Part shown: positions 34,977-43,825 of the stretch, piece after piece | Layout of the letters: each line of letters opens with the position of its first letter | Position numbering within the stretch: the first letter of the stretch is position 1 | Source of the DNA: Azospirillum endophyticum | Lineage (GTDB): Bacteria > Pseudomonadota > Alphaproteobacteria > Azospirillales > Azospirillaceae | DNA length: 64,000 bases | Direction of reading: 5' to 3' | NCBI RefSeq assembly: GCF_016595245.1 | Contig: NZ_JAENHM010000057.1 | Span: 1-64,000, forward strand | Made by a program: the position numbers and the translations under genes | Notes under the pieces: generated by a model | Seen by the model: only the letters and a program-made list of their open reading frames with translations | The model's database searches: none | What the model was told of the DNA's origin: nothing

Positions 34977-37900
34977 ATGACGCGGCCGGCGGAGTCCCGA
35001 TCCAGCATGATCGGCCCAGCGCCATCGGCTGCGGCGGACGAGGGGGTGGGCATGTCGAGTCCCCGGCGGAGCGTGGCGTTCCGCATCCTGGCGGGATTGA
35101 CGGTCATCGGCGGGCTGGCCGCGGCGACCGGCGGCGTCGCCGTCTCGCTGTTCTCGCGCTTCCACCAGGGCTACGAGCAGATCGCCACCGCCAAGGTGCC
35201 GGGGCTGGTCGCCGCCGCCCAGCTGGTGCAGCAGAGCGGCGCCGTCGCCGCCATCGCCCCTGCCCTGATCGCCGCCCAGGACCAGACCGCGCGCGAGGCG
35301 GTGATGGCGCGGATGGGCGATCGGATCGTCCGGCTGGAAGAGCTGATGGCGCGGCTGATCGCCCATGGCGGCGCCGTGCGCCACGCCGGCCCGGCTGCCG
35401 GCGACGGAATGGGGAACGGCAAGACCGAGACCGAAACCGGCTGGGCCGATCTGGCCGAACTGGACCGCCGCAAGAACGAGCTGGTCGGCACGCTGCTGAC
35501 CCTGAACGCCCAGGTCCGGCAGCAGCTGTCCCTGATCGCCGAGACCAACGCCCGCGCCCAGGCGCTGGCCACCCTGGCCGGACGGCTGGGTGCCGCCGAG
35601 TCGCAGGAGGCCGATGCCCCCTGGCACATGGAGCTGCGGTCCGGCCTGCCGGACGCCGAGGCGACCGAACGCGGCCGCGAGGCGCTGGACCGCTGGCGCC
35701 GCGAGCTGGCCGGGGCGGCGACCACGCTGCTGGCGGCGGCGCGGGCCGAGCGCGACGGTCAGCTGGACCGCTTCCAGGCCGACGCCCGCATTGCGCTGGA
35801 CAATGCCGCCGAGGCGCTGGCCCTCTTGCCGGCCGACCAGGCCGCCCGGCTGGAGCCGCTGCAGCGCGAACTGGTCGAGCAGGCCTTCGGCCGCTCCCCC
35901 CTGTTCGCGTTGCGCGAGGCGGAGCTGTCGCTGCAGCGGGCGATCAAGCGGTCGGCCGCGCGCAACCAGGCGGTTTCGGACCAGCTGGTCGGCATCGTGT
36001 CCGCCTATTTCCTGGCGGTGGAGCAGGACGTCGCCCGGCGGTCGGCCGAGTTCGAGCGGGTGATCCGCGACGGCGAACGGGCGGTGGTCGCCATGGCCGT
36101 GCTGTCGATCCTGGGGGCCGCCGCCATCTTCGCCTACATCCACCGCAACGTGGTGGCGCGGCTGCGCCGGCTGCGCAGCGCGATGCAGGCGGTGGTGACG
36201 GCGGATCCGGCGGCGATGCCCCATCTGGACCTGCCCGCCGCCACCCCGGCCGGCAGCCGGGACGAGATCGGCGAGATGGCCCGTGCGCTGGCCTATTTCG
36301 TCGACACCATCCGCGCCCGCGAATGCGCGCTGGCCGAAAGCGAACGCCGGCTGCGCACCATCCTGGAACAGAGCCCGGTCGGCGTCTCCATCGGCCGCGC
36401 CGACGGCACCGTCGCCTTCGCCAACGCCCGTGCCGCCGAGCTGGCCGGCCGTCCGCCGGAGGACTTCGTCGGCAGCCGCCACGCGCTGGCCCTGCCCGGT
36501 GCCAGCATCAGCCGGGGCGGAACCGGCCAGCAATGGGATGCCGGGAACGGCGGCGTCCTGGTGCGCGATGCCGAGGTGGCCGTCGACCGCCCCGACGGCA
36601 GCCGGGTCTGGGCCCTGCAGACGCTCCAGCGCACCAGCTTCGAGGGCGAGCCGGCGGTGCTGGCCTGGAGCTACGACATCACCGCGCGCAAGCAGGCGGA
36701 GGAGGCGCTGCGCGCCGCCAAGGAGCAGGCGGAGGTCGCCGCCCGGTCGAAGGCGGAGTTCCTGGCGACGATGAGCCACGAGATCCGCACGCCGATGAAC
36801 GGCGTGCTGGGCATGCTGGAGCTGACGGCGCTGACCGCGCTGGACGAGGAGCAGCGGACCCTGGTCTCCACCATGCGGGACAGCGGGGCGGCGCTGCTGC
36901 GGATCATCGACGACATTCTGGATCTGTCGAAGATCGAGGCCGGAAAGCTGGAGCTGGAAGAGATCGATCTGTGCCCGGCCGAACTGGTGGAAGGGGTGGC
37001 GGATCTGCTGGCCCCCCAGGCCCACCAGAAGGGGCTGGCGCTGATCTGCGACATCGACCGGTCGGTGCCGGAGCGGCTGGGCGGCGATCCCGGGCGGCTG
37101 CGCCAGATCCTGTTCAACCTGGCCGGCAACGCCATCAAGTTCACCGACCGGGGCCGGGTGGTGCTGCGCGTCCGTGCCGATCGGGCGGTCCTCTCCGACC
37201 ATGTCGGCCTGCACGTATCGGTCGAGGACAGCGGCATCGGCATCGGACCGGAAGGGCAGGCCCGGCTGTTCCAGCCCTTCAGCCAGGCCGACAGTTCCAC
37301 CACCCGCCGCTTCGGCGGCACCGGGCTGGGCCTGGCGATCTGCACCCGGCTGATCGAGCGGATGGGCGGGCGCATCGGCGTCTCTTCCGTACCCGGCCGG
37401 GGGTCGATCTTCTGGTTCACGGTGGAGTTGCCGCGCATGGCCGGAACCGCGCCCGCGTCCGCTTCCCCGGCGCCGCTGGCCGGCCTGTCGGTCCTGGTCG
37501 CCGACGGGGACGAGGCGCAGAGCGCCGTGCTGGCCCGCTATCTGGAGCAGGCCGGGGCGACGGTGGCGACCGCCGCCACGGTGGCCGATGCCGCATCGAA
37601 GCTGGGGCACGGCGGCGTCGGACTGCTGGTGACCGCCACGGCGCTGGCCGGAGGACTGGAAGCGGCGGCCGGCGCCTGCGACCCCGCCCTGCCCCGGCTT
37701 CTGCTGGCCGACGGACGGGCGGGCGCCGCCGCGGTCGCCTCGCCCCACACGCCGGCGGGAGTGCCGACGGGGCCGGTGGCGGGGCTGATGCAGCCGGTCC
37801 ATCGCGCCGCGCTGGTCCGTGCCGCCGCCATCCTGACCGGCCGCATCGCGCCGGATGCGGCAGAAGCCGTTCGGGGCGCGCCCCTGCCGGCGCCGACCCC

Positions 37901-38786
37901 GGCCGGCGGCCTGGAGGGGGCGGGGGAGGCGGACGGGCAGCCGGAGCCCCCTGCCCCGGATCCCATCCTGGTGGCGGAGGACCATCCCACCAACCAGCAG
38001 GTCATCCTGCGCCAGCTGCGCCGGCTGGGCTACCGGGCGGAACTGGCGGCCGACGGCGAACAGGCGCTGGCGGCCTGGCGCGGCGGCCGGCACCGGCTGG
38101 TCATCACCGACTGCCACATGCCGGCGATGGACGGCTACGAGCTGGCCCGCCGCATCCGGGCGGAAGAGGACGGACGGCGGCGCAACCCCATCGTCGCCAT
38201 GACCGCCAACGCTCTGTCCGGCGAGATGGAGCGCTGCCTGGCCGCCGGCATGGACGATTACCTCGCCAAGCCGGTGACCCTGGCCCAGCTCTCCCGCGTC
38301 CTGGCCCGCTGGGCGGACGCCCCGCCTGACGTCCCCATGGCCGATATGCCCCTGCCGGCGGCGCCTGCCGCCGCCGAGCCTGCGATCGAAGAAACGCTTC
38401 CGGTCCTCGACCTCGACCATGTGCGGGAGACCTTCGGCGACACCGGGAAGGGCGGCCTGGATGCCGGGACACTCGACATGATGGACTTCTTCATCGAGAC
38501 GACGCGGCCAACGCTGGAGCGGGTGCGGCAGGCGCTGGACTCCGGCGACATGGAAGAGGCGCGGGCCGCCGCCCATGCGGTCGCCGGAGCGGCGCGCACC
38601 GCGGGGGCGCGGGCGCTGGCCGCCGCCTGCACCGCGCTCGAACGCGCCGTCCTGGAGGCGCGCGCATCGGATGCCGCGCGGCATGCCGATGCGATGGCAG
38701 CGGCCTTCCCGAAGGTCGAAAAAGCGATCCACGACCTGCGCCACACGAAAGAGACGGTACCCAGCCCGGAAGAGAGCATGGCGTAA
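34977..38786 (+). CDS. Hybrid sensor histidine kinase with pseudo-receiver, receiver and HPt (TorS-like layout)
   Basis: A 1269-residue membrane sensor. Two membrane spans (about residues 35-57 and 370-390) flank a helical periplasmic sensor of about 310 residues, TorS-like. A HAMP linker (about 390-445), a PAS domain (about 450-575), HisKA with His601 in the TMSHEIRTPMNG box, and HATPase (about 710-820, with N, G1 and G2 boxes intact) follow. The first receiver-like domain (about 835-960) has lost the acidic pair and acceptor Asp. The second receiver (about 995-1110) is intact, Asp1045 in VITDCHMPAMDG. A C-terminal HPt has His1200. An inner ATG at about residue 26 is a possible alternative start. 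Targets are unknown. Confidence 0.88.
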   Translation: MTRPAESRSSMIGPAPSAAADEGVGMSSPRRSVAFRILAGLTVIGGLAAATGGVAVSLFSRFHQGYEQIATAKVPGLVAAAQLVQQSGAVAAIAPALIAAQDQTAREAVMARMGDRIVRLEELMARLIAHGGAVRHAGPAAGDGMGNGKTETETGWADLAELDRRKNELVGTLLTLNAQVRQQLSLIAETNARAQALATLAGRLGAAESQEADAPWHMELRSGLPDAEATERGREALDRWRRELAGAATTLLAAARAERDGQLDRFQADARIALDNAAEALALLPADQAARLEPLQRELVEQAFGRSPLFALREAELSLQRAIKRSAARNQAVSDQLVGIVSAYFLAVEQDVARRSAEFERVIRDGERAVVAMAVLSILGAAAIFAYIHRNVVARLRRLRSAMQAVVTADPAAMPHLDLPAATPAGSRDEIGEMARALAYFVDTIRARECALAESERRLRTILEQSPVGVSIGRADGTVAFANARAAELAGRPPEDFVGSRHALALPGASISRGGTGQQWDAGNGGVLVRDAEVAVDRPDGSRVWALQTLQRTSFEGEPAVLAWSYDITARKQAEEALRAAKEQAEVAARSKAEFLATMSHEIRTPMNGVLGMLELTALTALDEEQRTLVSTMRDSGAALLRIIDDILDLSKIEAGKLELEEIDLCPAELVEGVADLLAPQAHQKGLALICDIDRSVPERLGGDPGRLRQILFNLAGNAIKFTDRGRVVLRVRADRAVLSDHVGLHVSVEDSGIGIGPEGQARLFQPFSQADSSTTRRFGGTGLGLAICTRLIERMGGRIGVSSVPGRGSIFWFTVELPRMAGTAPASASPAPLAGLSVLVADGDEAQSAVLARYLEQAGATVATAATVADAASKLGHGGVGLLVTATALAGGLEAAAGACDPALPRLLLADGRAGAAAVASPHTPAGVPTGPVAGLMQPVHRAALVRAAAILTGRIAPDAAEAVRGAPLPAPTPAGGLEGAGEADGQPEPPAPDPILVAEDHPTNQQVILRQLRRLGYRAELAADGEQALAAWRGGRHRLVITDCHMPAMDGYELARRIRAEEDGRRRNPIVAMTANALSGEMERCLAAGMDDYLAKPVTLAQLSRVLARWADAPPDVPMADMPLPAAPAAAEPAIEETLPVLDLDHVRETFGDTGKGGLDAGTLDMMDFFIETTRPTLERVRQALDSGDMEEARAAAHAVAGAARTAGARALAAACTALERAVLEARASDAARHADAMAAAFPKVEKAIHDLRHTKETVPSPEESMA

Positions 38787-38953
38787 CCGGACGTGTCGGA
38801 GCGAAATCTACCTGGGCGGGAGAGGAATTTCGAAAAGGCAGCAAGCCGCATGGGTGTGCGCTTGTCGGTGGGAAATGGCTGAACTACTCTGCGCATCTTG
38901 ATTCATTTCGACAGACTCAGCCGGGCCCTTGCCAAGCCCCGGCGGTCCCGGGG

Positions 38954-41266
38954 GTGAAAAGCGTGGTCGGTCTCGCTGGCTTCTTTTGGAACAAGGAACC
39001 CCGGCGCCAAGCCGATCATGCCGCCGCGGATCGCTGGCGGGCCATGCTGGCCGCCGCGCCGCACCCCTGGTGCGCCTGGACCGACCAGGGCGAGAGCGCC
39101 CTATCGGACGAGGCGGCGGCCCTGCTGGGCATTTCCTCCGCCGACGCGCTCACCGGCTCGCCCGCCGGCTCGACGGCCAATGGCCTGACCGCACCCGATC
39201 TCGCGCCCGCACTGTCCCGCCTGCGCTGCGACGGCACCCCCTTCCGCTGCGAGGCGGCGGCACCCGGCGGACGGCGTCTGGTGCTGACCGGCCGGCGCGG
39301 ACGGGCGGGCGGGACGCACTGCGACGTGGTGTGGATCGAGGATGTCACCATCGCCCGCGGCGCCGCACGGGACGCCACGCTGCGCCAGGAGGAGGAGGCG
39401 GGAGCCGCCCGTTCCCGCCTTGCCGAGTTGCAGGCGATGGCGGACGCGCTGCCGGTTCCGGTGTGGATGCGCGACCGATCGTTACGGCTGTCCTGGTGCA
39501 ACCGCGCCTATGCCCGCGCCGTCGACGGCGATCCCGGGACGGTGGTGGCGGAGGGGCGGGAGCTGACCGCCGCCGGCCCGGCGCTGGCCGAGCGGGCGCG
39601 CAGCGGCGGCTTCGCCCAGTCCGACCGCGCCCCCGTGGTGATCGGCACCGAACGCCGACTGCTGGAGGTCACCGAGGCGCCGCTGCCGCTGACCGACGGC
39701 GGCGGCACGCTGGTGGTCGGCTATGCCCTGGACCTGACCCCGCTGGAGGAGTTGCGCGGCGAGCTGGACCGCCACCTGACCGCGCATGCGGAGGTGCTGG
39801 AACGGCTGGGCACCGCCATCGCCATCTTCGGCCCCGATACCCGGCTGACCTTCTTCAACCAGGCCTATGCCCGCCTTTGGGACCTGGACGAGGCGTGGCT
39901 GCGCAGCGAGCCGACCAACGCCGAGCTGCTGGAGGAGCTGCGCGCCCGCCGCCGGCTGCCGGAATATGCCGACTACCAGACCTTCAAGCGGGAAAGGCTG
40001 ACCCGCTACACCCACCTGGTGGAACCGCTGGAGGAGATGCTGCACCTGCCGGACGGCACCACGCTGCGCCATCTGGCAGCCCCGCATCCGCAGGGCGGGC
40101 TGATCACCATCCTGGAGGACGTGACCAACACGCTGGCTTTGGAATCCTCCTACAACACGCTGATGGCGGTGCAGCAGGAGACTTTGGACAATCTGGCCGA
40201 AGGCATCGCCGTGTTCGGCGGCGACGGCCGGCTGAAGCTGTCCAACCCGGCCTTCGCCCGCATCTGGGATCTGGAGGACCGCGACCTGCACGGCGAACCC
40301 CACATCGCCGACGTCATCGAACGCATGCGCCCGCTGCTGGAGATCGTGCCGGCGGAGAAGGCGCCGGACCGGCCGGCAGAGGCCGCCACCTGGGAGGCGC
40401 TGAAGGAAGAGCTGGTCGGCGCCACGCTGGAGCGCAGCGTCCGCTCCGGCCGGGTGGAGCGCAGCGACGGGTCGGTGGTGGAATTCTCCACCCTGCCGCT
40501 GCCGGACGGGGCGGTGCTGAACAGCTATCTCGACGTCACCGACGGCGCCCGGCTGGAGACGGCGCTGCGCGCCTCCAACGCCGCGCTGGAAGCCGCCGAC
40601 CAGTTGAAGAGCGAGTTCATCGCCAACGTCTCCCACCATCTGCGCACGCCGCTGAACGGCATCATCGGCTTCGCCGAAGTGCTGGCGAACCAGTATTTCG
40701 GCGAGCTGAACACCCGCCAGATGGAGTATGTGCGCAGCATGCTGGCGGCCGGCCAGCGCCTGCTGGAACTGATCGACGACGTGGTCGACCTGACCAGCCT
40801 GGGGGCCGGCGTCACCACGCTGGACCGCGGCGCGATCAACCTGCCCGACCTGCTCGACTCGGTCGCCGGCCTGACCCGCGACTGGGCGCGGCGCGAGGGG
40901 CTGCGGCTGGAGGTGGTGGCGCCCGAGGCGTTGGGCGAGATGGAGGGGGACGGCAAGCGGCTGAAGCAGGCGCTGTTCACCCTGGTGGTGGGCGCCATCC
41001 GCCACCCGCCCGCCGACCGCCGCATCCGGCTTGCGGGCGAAAGGCTGAACGGCAGCATCACCCTGTCGGTCAGCGGTGCGGCGGCGCCGGAGGCCGACCC
41101 GCAGGGCGCCGCCGCGTTGGGCGTCTCGCTGGCCCGCAACGTGGTGGAACTGCACGGCGGCCGGCTGGAACTGGACGAGACCACCGGCGCCGGCGTCTAC
41201 CGCAGCGCCCATGTCCGCTGCATCATGCCGGTGCAGGCCCCGGTGAACGGGGTGAAGGCGGGGTAG
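38954..41266 (+). CDS. PAS-domain sensor histidine kinase, DivL-like
   Basis: A 770-residue cytoplasmic protein with at least three PAS-type domains (about residues 160-265, 270-395 and 405-530), a HisKA helix pair (about 545-615) and a degenerate ATPase domain to the end. The dimerisation box is NVSHHLRTPLNG with His561 as the phospho-acceptor. The N box reads LKQALFTLVVGAIRHPP, lacking the usual asparagine, and the G boxes are replaced by a small alanine/glycine-poor segment, so ATP binding is doubtful. Caulobacter DivL is 769 residues with Tyr550 at the acceptor position and a similarly silent ATPase; its gene is near tsaE as here. I therefore regard this as the DivL-type cell-cycle kinase regulator, with histidine retained. 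GTG start; 167-base gap after the hybrid kinase. Confidence 0.8.
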   Translation: MKSVVGLAGFFWNKEPRRQADHAAADRWRAMLAAAPHPWCAWTDQGESALSDEAAALLGISSADALTGSPAGSTANGLTAPDLAPALSRLRCDGTPFRCEAAAPGGRRLVLTGRRGRAGGTHCDVVWIEDVTIARGAARDATLRQEEEAGAARSRLAELQAMADALPVPVWMRDRSLRLSWCNRAYARAVDGDPGTVVAEGRELTAAGPALAERARSGGFAQSDRAPVVIGTERRLLEVTEAPLPLTDGGGTLVVGYALDLTPLEELRGELDRHLTAHAEVLERLGTAIAIFGPDTRLTFFNQAYARLWDLDEAWLRSEPTNAELLEELRARRRLPEYADYQTFKRERLTRYTHLVEPLEEMLHLPDGTTLRHLAAPHPQGGLITILEDVTNTLALESSYNTLMAVQQETLDNLAEGIAVFGGDGRLKLSNPAFARIWDLEDRDLHGEPHIADVIERMRPLLEIVPAEKAPDRPAEAATWEALKEELVGATLERSVRSGRVERSDGSVVEFSTLPLPDGAVLNSYLDVTDGARLETALRASNAALEAADQLKSEFIANVSHHLRTPLNGIIGFAEVLANQYFGELNTRQMEYVRSMLAAGQRLLELIDDVVDLTSLGAGVTTLDRGAINLPDLLDSVAGLTRDWARREGLRLEVVAPEALGEMEGDGKRLKQALFTLVVGAIRHPPADRRIRLAGERLNGSITLSVSGAAAPEADPQGAAALGVSLARNVVELHGGRLELDETTGAGVYRSAHVRCIMPVQAPVNGVKAG

Positions 41267-41272
41267 GATTAA

Positions 41273-41482
41273 CTCCCTCTCCCGCCCCGGGAGAGGGAAG
41301 GGGCCCATGCGCAGCATGGGAAGGGTGAGGGGTGGTGCAAGGAACCAGATGCCTGATCCTTGGTGTACCCCTCACCCTCCCCACTTCGTGGGTCCCCTCC
41401 CTCTCCCGGGGCTCTCAGCGGATCTTCGATCCGCCTGACGCCGTCAGCACAAACGAAGTTTGTGCGAAAGGCGGGAGAGGGC
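41273..41482. repeat. GC-rich palindromic repeat, family B, copy 2 (with nested element)
   Basis: Left arm CTCCCTCTCCCGCCCCGGGA and onward, then ATGGGAAGGGTGAGGGGTGG; right arm TACCCCTCACCCTCCCCAC and CCCTCCCTCTCCCGGGGC. It is the same element as 8643-8800 but the right arm is split by a 60-bp insertion (41413-41472). It separates the DivL-like gene from the convergent reductase gene. Confidence 0.85.
41413..41472. repeat. 60-bp double-hairpin insert in family B repeat
   Basis: Starts TCTCAGCGGATCTTCGATCC and ends with AAGTTTGTGCGAAAGGC. Two hairpins: GCGGATC-TTC-GATCCGC and GCACAAAC-GAA-GTTTGTGC. A 60-bp homolog lies in a family A repeat at 57803-57862, inserted after GC in both cases. Confidence 0.8.
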
Positions 41483-41488
41483 AGTCAT

Positions 41489-42526
41489 TCACGCTCCGCC
41501 CGGCACGCCCTTCGAGGTGGAGTATTCGAAATGCAGCGCCTCGCCCGGATAGACCAGCGGGCGGATGGCGTGGGCCGCCTGGGCCGCCTCGGCGAAGCCG
41601 CAGAGGATCAGCTTCAGCTTGCCGGGATAGGTCGCGATGTCGCCGATGGCGAAGACGCCCGGCACGTTGGTGGCACAGCCGGGCTGGGCGACGGCGATGT
41701 GGCTGCGCTCCAGATCCAGGCCCCAATCGGCGATGGGGCCGAGATTCATCGACAGGCCGAAGAAGGCGAGCAGCGCGTCGGCCGGCAGCGCCTTTTCCTC
41801 GCCGTCCAGCGTGGCGACGCGCACCGCGGTCAGCCGGCCGTCCGCGCCGTCCAGGCCGGAGAGCTGGTAGGGCACCACCATCTCGATCCGCCCCTCGCGC
41901 ACCAGCGCCTCCATGCGGGCGACGCTTTCGGGGGCGGCGCGGAACTTCGGGCGGCGGTGGACGACATAGACGCGCTCGGCGACGTCGGCCAGGGAGATGG
42001 CCCAGTCGACGGCGCTGTCGCCGCCCCCGGCGATCACCACCTTCCTGCCGGCGAAGTCCTGGCGGCGGCGCACCATGTAGAAGACCGACTTGCCCTCATA
42101 GGCCTCCAGCCCGTCGAGCGGCGGGCGGTTGGGGCCGAAGGCGCCGCTGCCGGCGGCGATGACCACCGCCCGGGCGTCGATCTTCGTGCCGATGCTGGTC
42201 TCCACCAGCCAGCGCCCGCCGTCCTGGCGGGTCAGCTTTTCCACCTGCTGGCCCAGATGGTAGGTGGGCGCGAAGGGAGCCGCCTGCTCCGCCAGCCGGT
42301 CGATCAGGTCGGCCGCCTCGATCGAGGGGTGGGCCGGGATGTCGTAGATCGGCTTTTCCGGATAGAGCGCCGTGCATTGGCCGCCGACCATGTCCAGCGC
42401 GTCCACCACATGGCAGCGCATCTTCAACATGCCGCATTCGAACACGGCGAACAGCCCGACGGGGCCGGCGCCGACGATGACGACATCGGTGGTGAGGACA
42501 TCGTTGCTGGAGGCGGTCTGCGACAT
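41489..42526 (-). CDS. Ferredoxin--NADP reductase (thioredoxin-reductase-like type)
   Basis: A 345-residue flavoprotein of the TrxR-like FNR group. The FAD-binding GAGPVGL motif is near residue 16 and the NADPH-binding GGGDSAVDWA motif near residue 165. The redox-active C-x-x-C of true thioredoxin reductases is absent, which points to ferredoxin/flavodoxin-NADP reductase. The C-terminal AIGDIATYPGK segment is the standard FAD-ribityl site. The ATG at 42526 gives the N-terminus; the longer frame (to 42628) is not supported. It is transcribed against the DivL-like gene. Confidence 0.88.
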   Translation of the reverse strand: MSQTASSNDVLTTDVVIVGAGPVGLFAVFECGMLKMRCHVVDALDMVGGQCTALYPEKPIYDIPAHPSIEAADLIDRLAEQAAPFAPTYHLGQQVEKLTRQDGGRWLVETSIGTKIDARAVVIAAGSGAFGPNRPPLDGLEAYEGKSVFYMVRRRQDFAGRKVVIAGGGDSAVDWAISLADVAERVYVVHRRPKFRAAPESVARMEALVREGRIEMVVPYQLSGLDGADGRLTAVRVATLDGEEKALPADALLAFFGLSMNLGPIADWGLDLERSHIAVAQPGCATNVPGVFAIGDIATYPGKLKLILCGFAEAAQAAHAIRPLVYPGEALHFEYSTSKGVPGGA

Positions 42527-42825
42527 GGAAGCCAATTCCTTGGGACGGGGTGCCGGACGACGGGGTGATGGAGGAGCTGAACCGCCCCTCCATTGTCCGC
42601 ATTTGCCGGCCGGGTCAACCCCCAGCAAGGGGAAGGCGCCGCCATGCCGCGCAGGGGAGTGGCGCGAGGAATGCGTTTTAACAATTTCGCGTAAATTCGT
42701 CTAAATTTGTTTATTGCACGCGGCGGCTGCAGGGCGGACAGTACGGGAACGCGGCGGATGGTCGGCCCGGATGCTCCTCGGCCCGGCCATCCCCAGCCCG
42801 ACTGCCTGCCAGGTGGAGGCCCGGA

Positions 42826-43248
42826 ATGAAGGAACTTCGGTGTCTGGTCTTCACCGACCAGGAGGTCGTGCGGGCGGTGCTGGACCGCCGGCGCCGGGTG
42901 AAGGATCCGTTGCCGGTCGGCACAGTGTCGAACATCGTCTACCACCGCAACGAGGGACCGGAGCCGGAAGGCATCGAGATCCGCCTGTCCGTCACCGACG
43001 ACGACGGCGTGGTGACCGAGCTGGCGCTGGGCGACACCGAGGTGACGGCGGCGCTGGTCGGCTATTGCATGGGCCGGCGCATCCCCCTGCCGGTGGCGTC
43101 GGACAAGATCCTGCACCTGATCAACGGCGCGCTGACGCTGATGATCACCATGAACTTCAACAAGGCGCCGCGGCTGGTGGTGGCCGGCGGCGCGGACGGA
43201 TCCGGGGCAGGCGACCGGCTGTCCTCCAAGCGCCGGGTCGGCCGTTAA
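42826..43248 (+). CDS. Conserved hypothetical protein
   Basis: A 140-residue basic/hydrophobic mixed protein, family not recognised. The N-terminus KELRCLVFTDQEVVRAVLDR and the middle EIRLSVTDDDGVVTELALGD look like a small alpha/beta domain; the C-terminal 25 residues are glycine/serine/arginine-rich and probably disordered. No signal peptide or membrane span. It lies in front of tsaE (95-base gap) but its own upstream 299-base gap is AT-rich at 42676-42715 with a possible TTAACA/TAAATT promoter pair on the plus strand. Confidence 0.6.
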   Translation: MKELRCLVFTDQEVVRAVLDRRRRVKDPLPVGTVSNIVYHRNEGPEPEGIEIRLSVTDDDGVVTELALGDTEVTAALVGYCMGRRIPLPVASDKILHLINGALTLMITMNFNKAPRLVVAGGADGSGAGDRLSSKRRVGR

Positions 43249-43342
43249 ATCGGCCGCTGGGTCGGCCGCCGACCCATCCTTCTTTACGGCCCCACCTTAT
43301 ACGACTTGCGGGCGGGCGGCGGCTTCGCACAGTATCCGCGCC

Positions 43343-43825
43343 ATGTCGGACACGTCCCTCCATACCCTCGTCCTCCCGCTGCCTGACGAGGCGGCCACCG
43401 CGGCGCTGGGCCGCCGGCTGGCCATCGTCCTGCGGCCGGGCGACCTCGTGGCCCTGCGCGGCGACCTCGGCGCCGGCAAGTCGGCGCTGTCGCGGTCCTT
43501 GATCCGCAGCGTCACCCATGAGGACGCCGAGGTGCCCTCCCCCACCTTCACCCTGGTGCAGACCTACGACACCGCCATCGGGCCGGTCTGGCATTTCGAC
43601 CTCTACCGCCTGTCCGGCCCCGACGAGGTATATGAGCTGGGCTGGGACGATGCGCGGGCCGAAGCGGTGGCGCTGGTGGAATGGCCGGACCGGCTGGGCC
43701 CGCTGCTGCCGCCCGACCGGGTGGAGGTGACGATGGAACATGACGGAGCGGATGCCCGCCGCGCCACGCTGACCGGCCACGGCGCGCTGGCGGCTCGGGT
43801 GGCCGCCGCCGACTGGACGCTGTGA
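43343..43825 (+). CDS. tsaE: tRNA threonylcarbamoyladenosine biosynthesis ATPase TsaE
   Basis: A 160-residue P-loop protein of the TsaB-TsaD-TsaE complex that makes t6A in tRNA. Walker A is GDLGAGKSALSRSLIR (about residues 40-55), followed by SPTFTLVQ(T/V)Y and HFDLYRL blocks diagnostic of TsaE. Length is typical. It is the first gene of the tsaE-amgK-murU-addB-addA-trxA run; its stop overlaps the next gene (TGATG). Confidence 0.94.
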   Translation: MSDTSLHTLVLPLPDEAATAALGRRLAIVLRPGDLVALRGDLGAGKSALSRSLIRSVTHEDAEVPSPTFTLVQTYDTAIGPVWHFDLYRLSGPDEVYELGWDDARAEAVALVEWPDRLGPLLPPDRVEVTMEHDGADARRATLTGHGALAARVAAADWTL

